DNA of 64,000 nucleotides from Ordospora colligata OC4 (taxonomy: Eukaryota; Microsporidia; Ordosporidae). The stretch covers positions 62,001 to 126,000 of the forward strand of contig NW_014575402.1 of assembly GCF_000803265.1 (NCBI RefSeq). Direction: 5' to 3'. Shown here one piece after another: positions 61,951 to 64,000 of the stretch. Every line of letters starts with the position of its first letter. Positions within the stretch are counted from its first letter, which is position 1. The translations under genes and the position numbers were made by a program. Below the pieces are notes generated by a model, which worked only from the letters and a program-made list of their open reading frames with translations, made no database searches and was not told the DNA's origin.

Positions 61951-63873
61951 ATGGATGTGGACAATGCCAGATCAAGTAGAGACATTAAGGATCTAGAAGT
62001 GACCTCAAATGCTTCAACAATACACACGATGAGTATAATCATAAAGAGATGGATGCGGATGTTTGTGGTATTTGCTGTATCAATGGTCATATCATCAAGG
62101 CACAGATTTGGAGAAATTATGCCGAAGGAAGTAGAGCTTATGAATAGCCAGATAGGATATGCAACAAGAAGGTTTGATTCATCGGGTGTTTTGCCTCTTC
62201 CAGGTCTTATTTTGTATTTAATTCATTCGATATGTTCATTTGTGGGTATTCCATGGGATTTGTCATCGGTTCACACATACAGGTTAGCCAGCCAGGTATT
62301 GTTTTCAATTTCAATGGCACAAGTGTACGAACTGTCTAGAGAAGCATACAGCAGCAAGATATCATGGATTATTGCACTATCCCACATACTGCTATCGGCA
62401 CGCGACAGATCTATATTTGTTGCATCTGATTTACTCTCGGTGTATTTAGCATTTCTAGGTTTGGCTCAGCTCAAAAAACAGCGTATTATTGCATCTGGTA
62501 TTCTTCTGGGATTCTCGGTATCATCTGGATGGGCTGCCTTACTGATTATGTTGCCTATGATAATGCTGTACCTGACTAGCATGTTTTCATTTGTGACCGA
62601 TTCTAGAAATGCACTACGTACAGCGATGTGTATGGTGTTTAAAAGAGCGATAGTATTCGTTGCTGTTCCAATGTCAATATATCTGCTGTCTTTCTATGCT
62701 CAATATGCAATCCAGAACATACACTCAGAGCATGCGAAGGGATTTTCAATAGAGTTCCAGGCATCACTGCACGGTAGTACAAACACGCCTTCAGACAAGT
62801 ATCTCATGGACAGAAGCAATGTGAGTATTCTAAATCAGAAGCACCGCTCGTATCTTGTTATGAAAGACGGCATGCTGACATGTTCTGAACATCAAGACAG
62901 CAGCTCCACATGGACGATAATTAAGCTTCATCTGATGAGCAGCAAGGAGTCAAGCACAGAAGAAGACAGATACATTCAGAATGGGGATCTTGTAAAGATA
63001 GTCAATACAGACACAGCAATGTGTTTGAGAGTTGCATCACAGGACAAAGAAGATAAGTTCAAGAGTGTTGTTGGATTTGCACAAGCCGAGAGCCAAGCAG
63101 ACGAGGATGATATCTGGCAGGTGATTGGAGATTCCTACATTTTTTCCAGAACGTCTCTTATAAGATTCAAGTATTACAAGACATCTGCTGAGCTGTGCGT
63201 CAGGAATCTCTGCACAAATAATGATGGCGATAATAGCGGTGGGCCAAACGACAAAAAAGAGCTATTGCAGTCTGCAGATGCATCATTGCATAGCAGTCAC
63301 GACTCCAGATTGTTCTACATAAGCGACAACAGAAACCATGAATTCTTCAGAGCAAGGTTTTCCGATGGTCGTCCAAAACAGTCTGTTTTCTATTTCCCAG
63401 CTAAGGGACTCTTTGCGAAGACTGTTGAACATCATTTAAAATCTCTATTCCATCGTCAGCTGTCTGACAGTACGTGGAATGTGCTCAGGAGATACTTCAC
63501 TGCTTTATTATCTAAAAATGCATTGTATTCAATTGACAGCAGCTTGCTGCTTGATCTCTTGGTATCTGCAGCATCTATTTCCTTTGTATTAGTTATTGTA
63601 ATAAACCATGTGCTTTACATGAAGTATGGAGTGAACATCATGAGGCGCTTCAGCGGCATAGATGCGAGTGCAGATCATGTTTTCGTAAGCATCGCGTATG
63701 TTTGTGCAATATTCGCAAGTGTTACGTTTGGTGTAGGCAATTATTTTGCGAAGATTCTCAATGTATGGATTGCATTGGGATTTGTATCATTCTGTGGAGT
63801 TTGGTATGTTATTGTTGCGTTTTCAATAGTTGCCGCATTATCAGTTAATGCATTCATATCGAGTAATATATAA
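61951..63873 (+). CDS. Divergent protein O-mannosyltransferase (PMT) relative, possibly inactive
   Basis: 640 residues; active PMTs are ~750-850. The PMT layout is kept: an N-terminal segment with hydrophobic helices, a lumenal part near 270-470 with MIR-like motifs (RSYLVMKDGMLTC, DDIWQVIGD, NGDLVKIVNTDTAMCLRV), and C-terminal membrane helices. The catalytic loop is altered: the WDEAHFG-type motif is PKEVELM, with the Asp-Glu pair lost to Lys-Glu, and the DVHPPLG motif reads DSSGVLPLPG. O-mannosylation of secreted Ser/Thr-rich proteins is the family role. This protein may be a regulatory or dead paralog; an active PMT would be encoded elsewhere. The 3' end is duplicated just downstream. Confidence 0.7.
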   Translation: MDVDNARSSRDIKDLEVTSNASTIHTMSIIIKRWMRMFVVFAVSMVISSRHRFGEIMPKEVELMNSQIGYATRRFDSSGVLPLPGLILYLIHSICSFVGIPWDLSSVHTYRLASQVLFSISMAQVYELSREAYSSKISWIIALSHILLSARDRSIFVASDLLSVYLAFLGLAQLKKQRIIASGILLGFSVSSGWAALLIMLPMIMLYLTSMFSFVTDSRNALRTAMCMVFKRAIVFVAVPMSIYLLSFYAQYAIQNIHSEHAKGFSIEFQASLHGSTNTPSDKYLMDRSNVSILNQKHRSYLVMKDGMLTCSEHQDSSSTWTIIKLHLMSSKESSTEEDRYIQNGDLVKIVNTDTAMCLRVASQDKEDKFKSVVGFAQAESQADEDDIWQVIGDSYIFSRTSLIRFKYYKTSAELCVRNLCTNNDGDNSGGPNDKKELLQSADASLHSSHDSRLFYISDNRNHEFFRARFSDGRPKQSVFYFPAKGLFAKTVEHHLKSLFHRQLSDSTWNVLRRYFTALLSKNALYSIDSSLLLDLLVSAASISFVLVIVINHVLYMKYGVNIMRRFSGIDASADHVFVSIAYVCAIFASVTFGVGNYFAKILNVWIALGFVSFCGVWYVIVAFSIVAALSVNAFISSNI

Positions 63874-63916
63874 GCAGTGTTGTTCAGTTAATGCATTCAT
63901 ATTGAGCAATATGTAA
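63841..63916 (+). repeat. Tandem duplication of the PMT-like gene 3' end
   Basis: 63841-63873 (end of the coding region including TAA) and 63884-63916 are 30/33 identical, period 43. All three differences are transitions. The second copy includes its own TAA but is in another frame, so it is now 3' UTR. It indicates a recent small tandem duplication. Confidence 0.85.
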
Positions 63917-64000
63917 CAACAATACCTTAAAGTAACTACACAACTTAGTTTATTGCAATAATAGTACATACCATACATCACAAATTTTGAAGCAGAAATA

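Noticed and set aside
1..64000. Mobile elements, CRISPR arrays, bacterial operons, rRNA genes
   Set aside because: No transposase, repeat-spacer array, Shine-Dalgarno-led operon or rRNA block was seen; gene content is consistently microsporidian.

Overview
The window looks like a gene-dense, A+T-rich nuclear chromosome segment of a microsporidian. The compactness, the very short introns and the CCC-type motif next to many start codons point to an Encephalitozoonidae-type genome (Encephalitozoon/Ordospora group). That placement is by gene content and style only; no search was run. Genes are eukaryotic but mostly shorter than their yeast relatives, intergenic gaps are usually 30-300 bp, and I see no mobile elements, CRISPR arrays or rRNA genes.

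Layout. 1-5.4 kb: 3' end of a Tom40-like mitosomal pore, CCT6 chaperonin, a Nup159/Nup214-like nucleoporin and a Tubby-domain protein. 5.6-10.6 kb: a Sel1-repeat (Chs4/Skt5-like) protein, two hypotheticals, a secreted Ser/Tyr-rich protein, a multi-pass membrane protein and a small glycine-zipper membrane protein. 10.6-19.7 kb: Rrp5-like, RPB3, MTQ2, histidyl-tRNA synthetase, a large unknown protein, a small secreted acidic protein and adenylate kinase with a 24-nt intron. 19.7-33.2 kb: unknown protein, PH-domain protein, Csm1/Pcs1-like, SDA1, alpha-solenoid protein, PTPA, ribonucleotide reductase small chain, membrane protein, beta-adaptin. 33.2-33.4 kb: non-coding gap with a box C/D snoRNA. 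33.4-50.2 kb, nearly all minus strand: symplekin, AspRS, (plus-strand membrane protein), Rmp1/Nepro-like, SMARCAL1-like, Doa10, Ssu72, Med4-like, FHA protein, Sec63, cullin, hypothetical. 50.3-64 kb, all plus: RPL5 with an intron directly after its ATG, tRNA-Trp, ubiquitin protease, Brr2, P4-ATPase flippase, a tiny acidic protein and a degenerate protein O-mannosyltransferase.

Functional themes: translation and ribosome biogenesis (RPL5, Rrp5, SDA1, MTQ2, two tRNA synthetases, tRNA-Trp, the snoRNA); transcription and mRNA 3' processing (RPB3, symplekin, Ssu72, possible Med4); splicing (Brr2 plus two genes that need it); secretory and ER membrane work (Sec63, Doa10, PMT, flippase, beta-adaptin); ubiquitin system (cullin, USP, Doa10). 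Secreted Ser/Thr-rich proteins and a PMT relative fit spore-wall/polar-tube biology.

The best hunt result is the minus-strand C/D snoRNA at 33313-33376. It has C, D', C' and D boxes, a closing stem, its own TATA element, and a guide that by the D'+5 rule points to the P-loop guanosine of the large rRNA (E. coli G2251). Other highlights: Sec63 with its J-domain HPD changed to NPG, a PMT lacking the catalytic Asp-Glu pair, Brr2 with an eroded second helicase cassette, and two introns of 24 and 28 nt that share the same internal motif.
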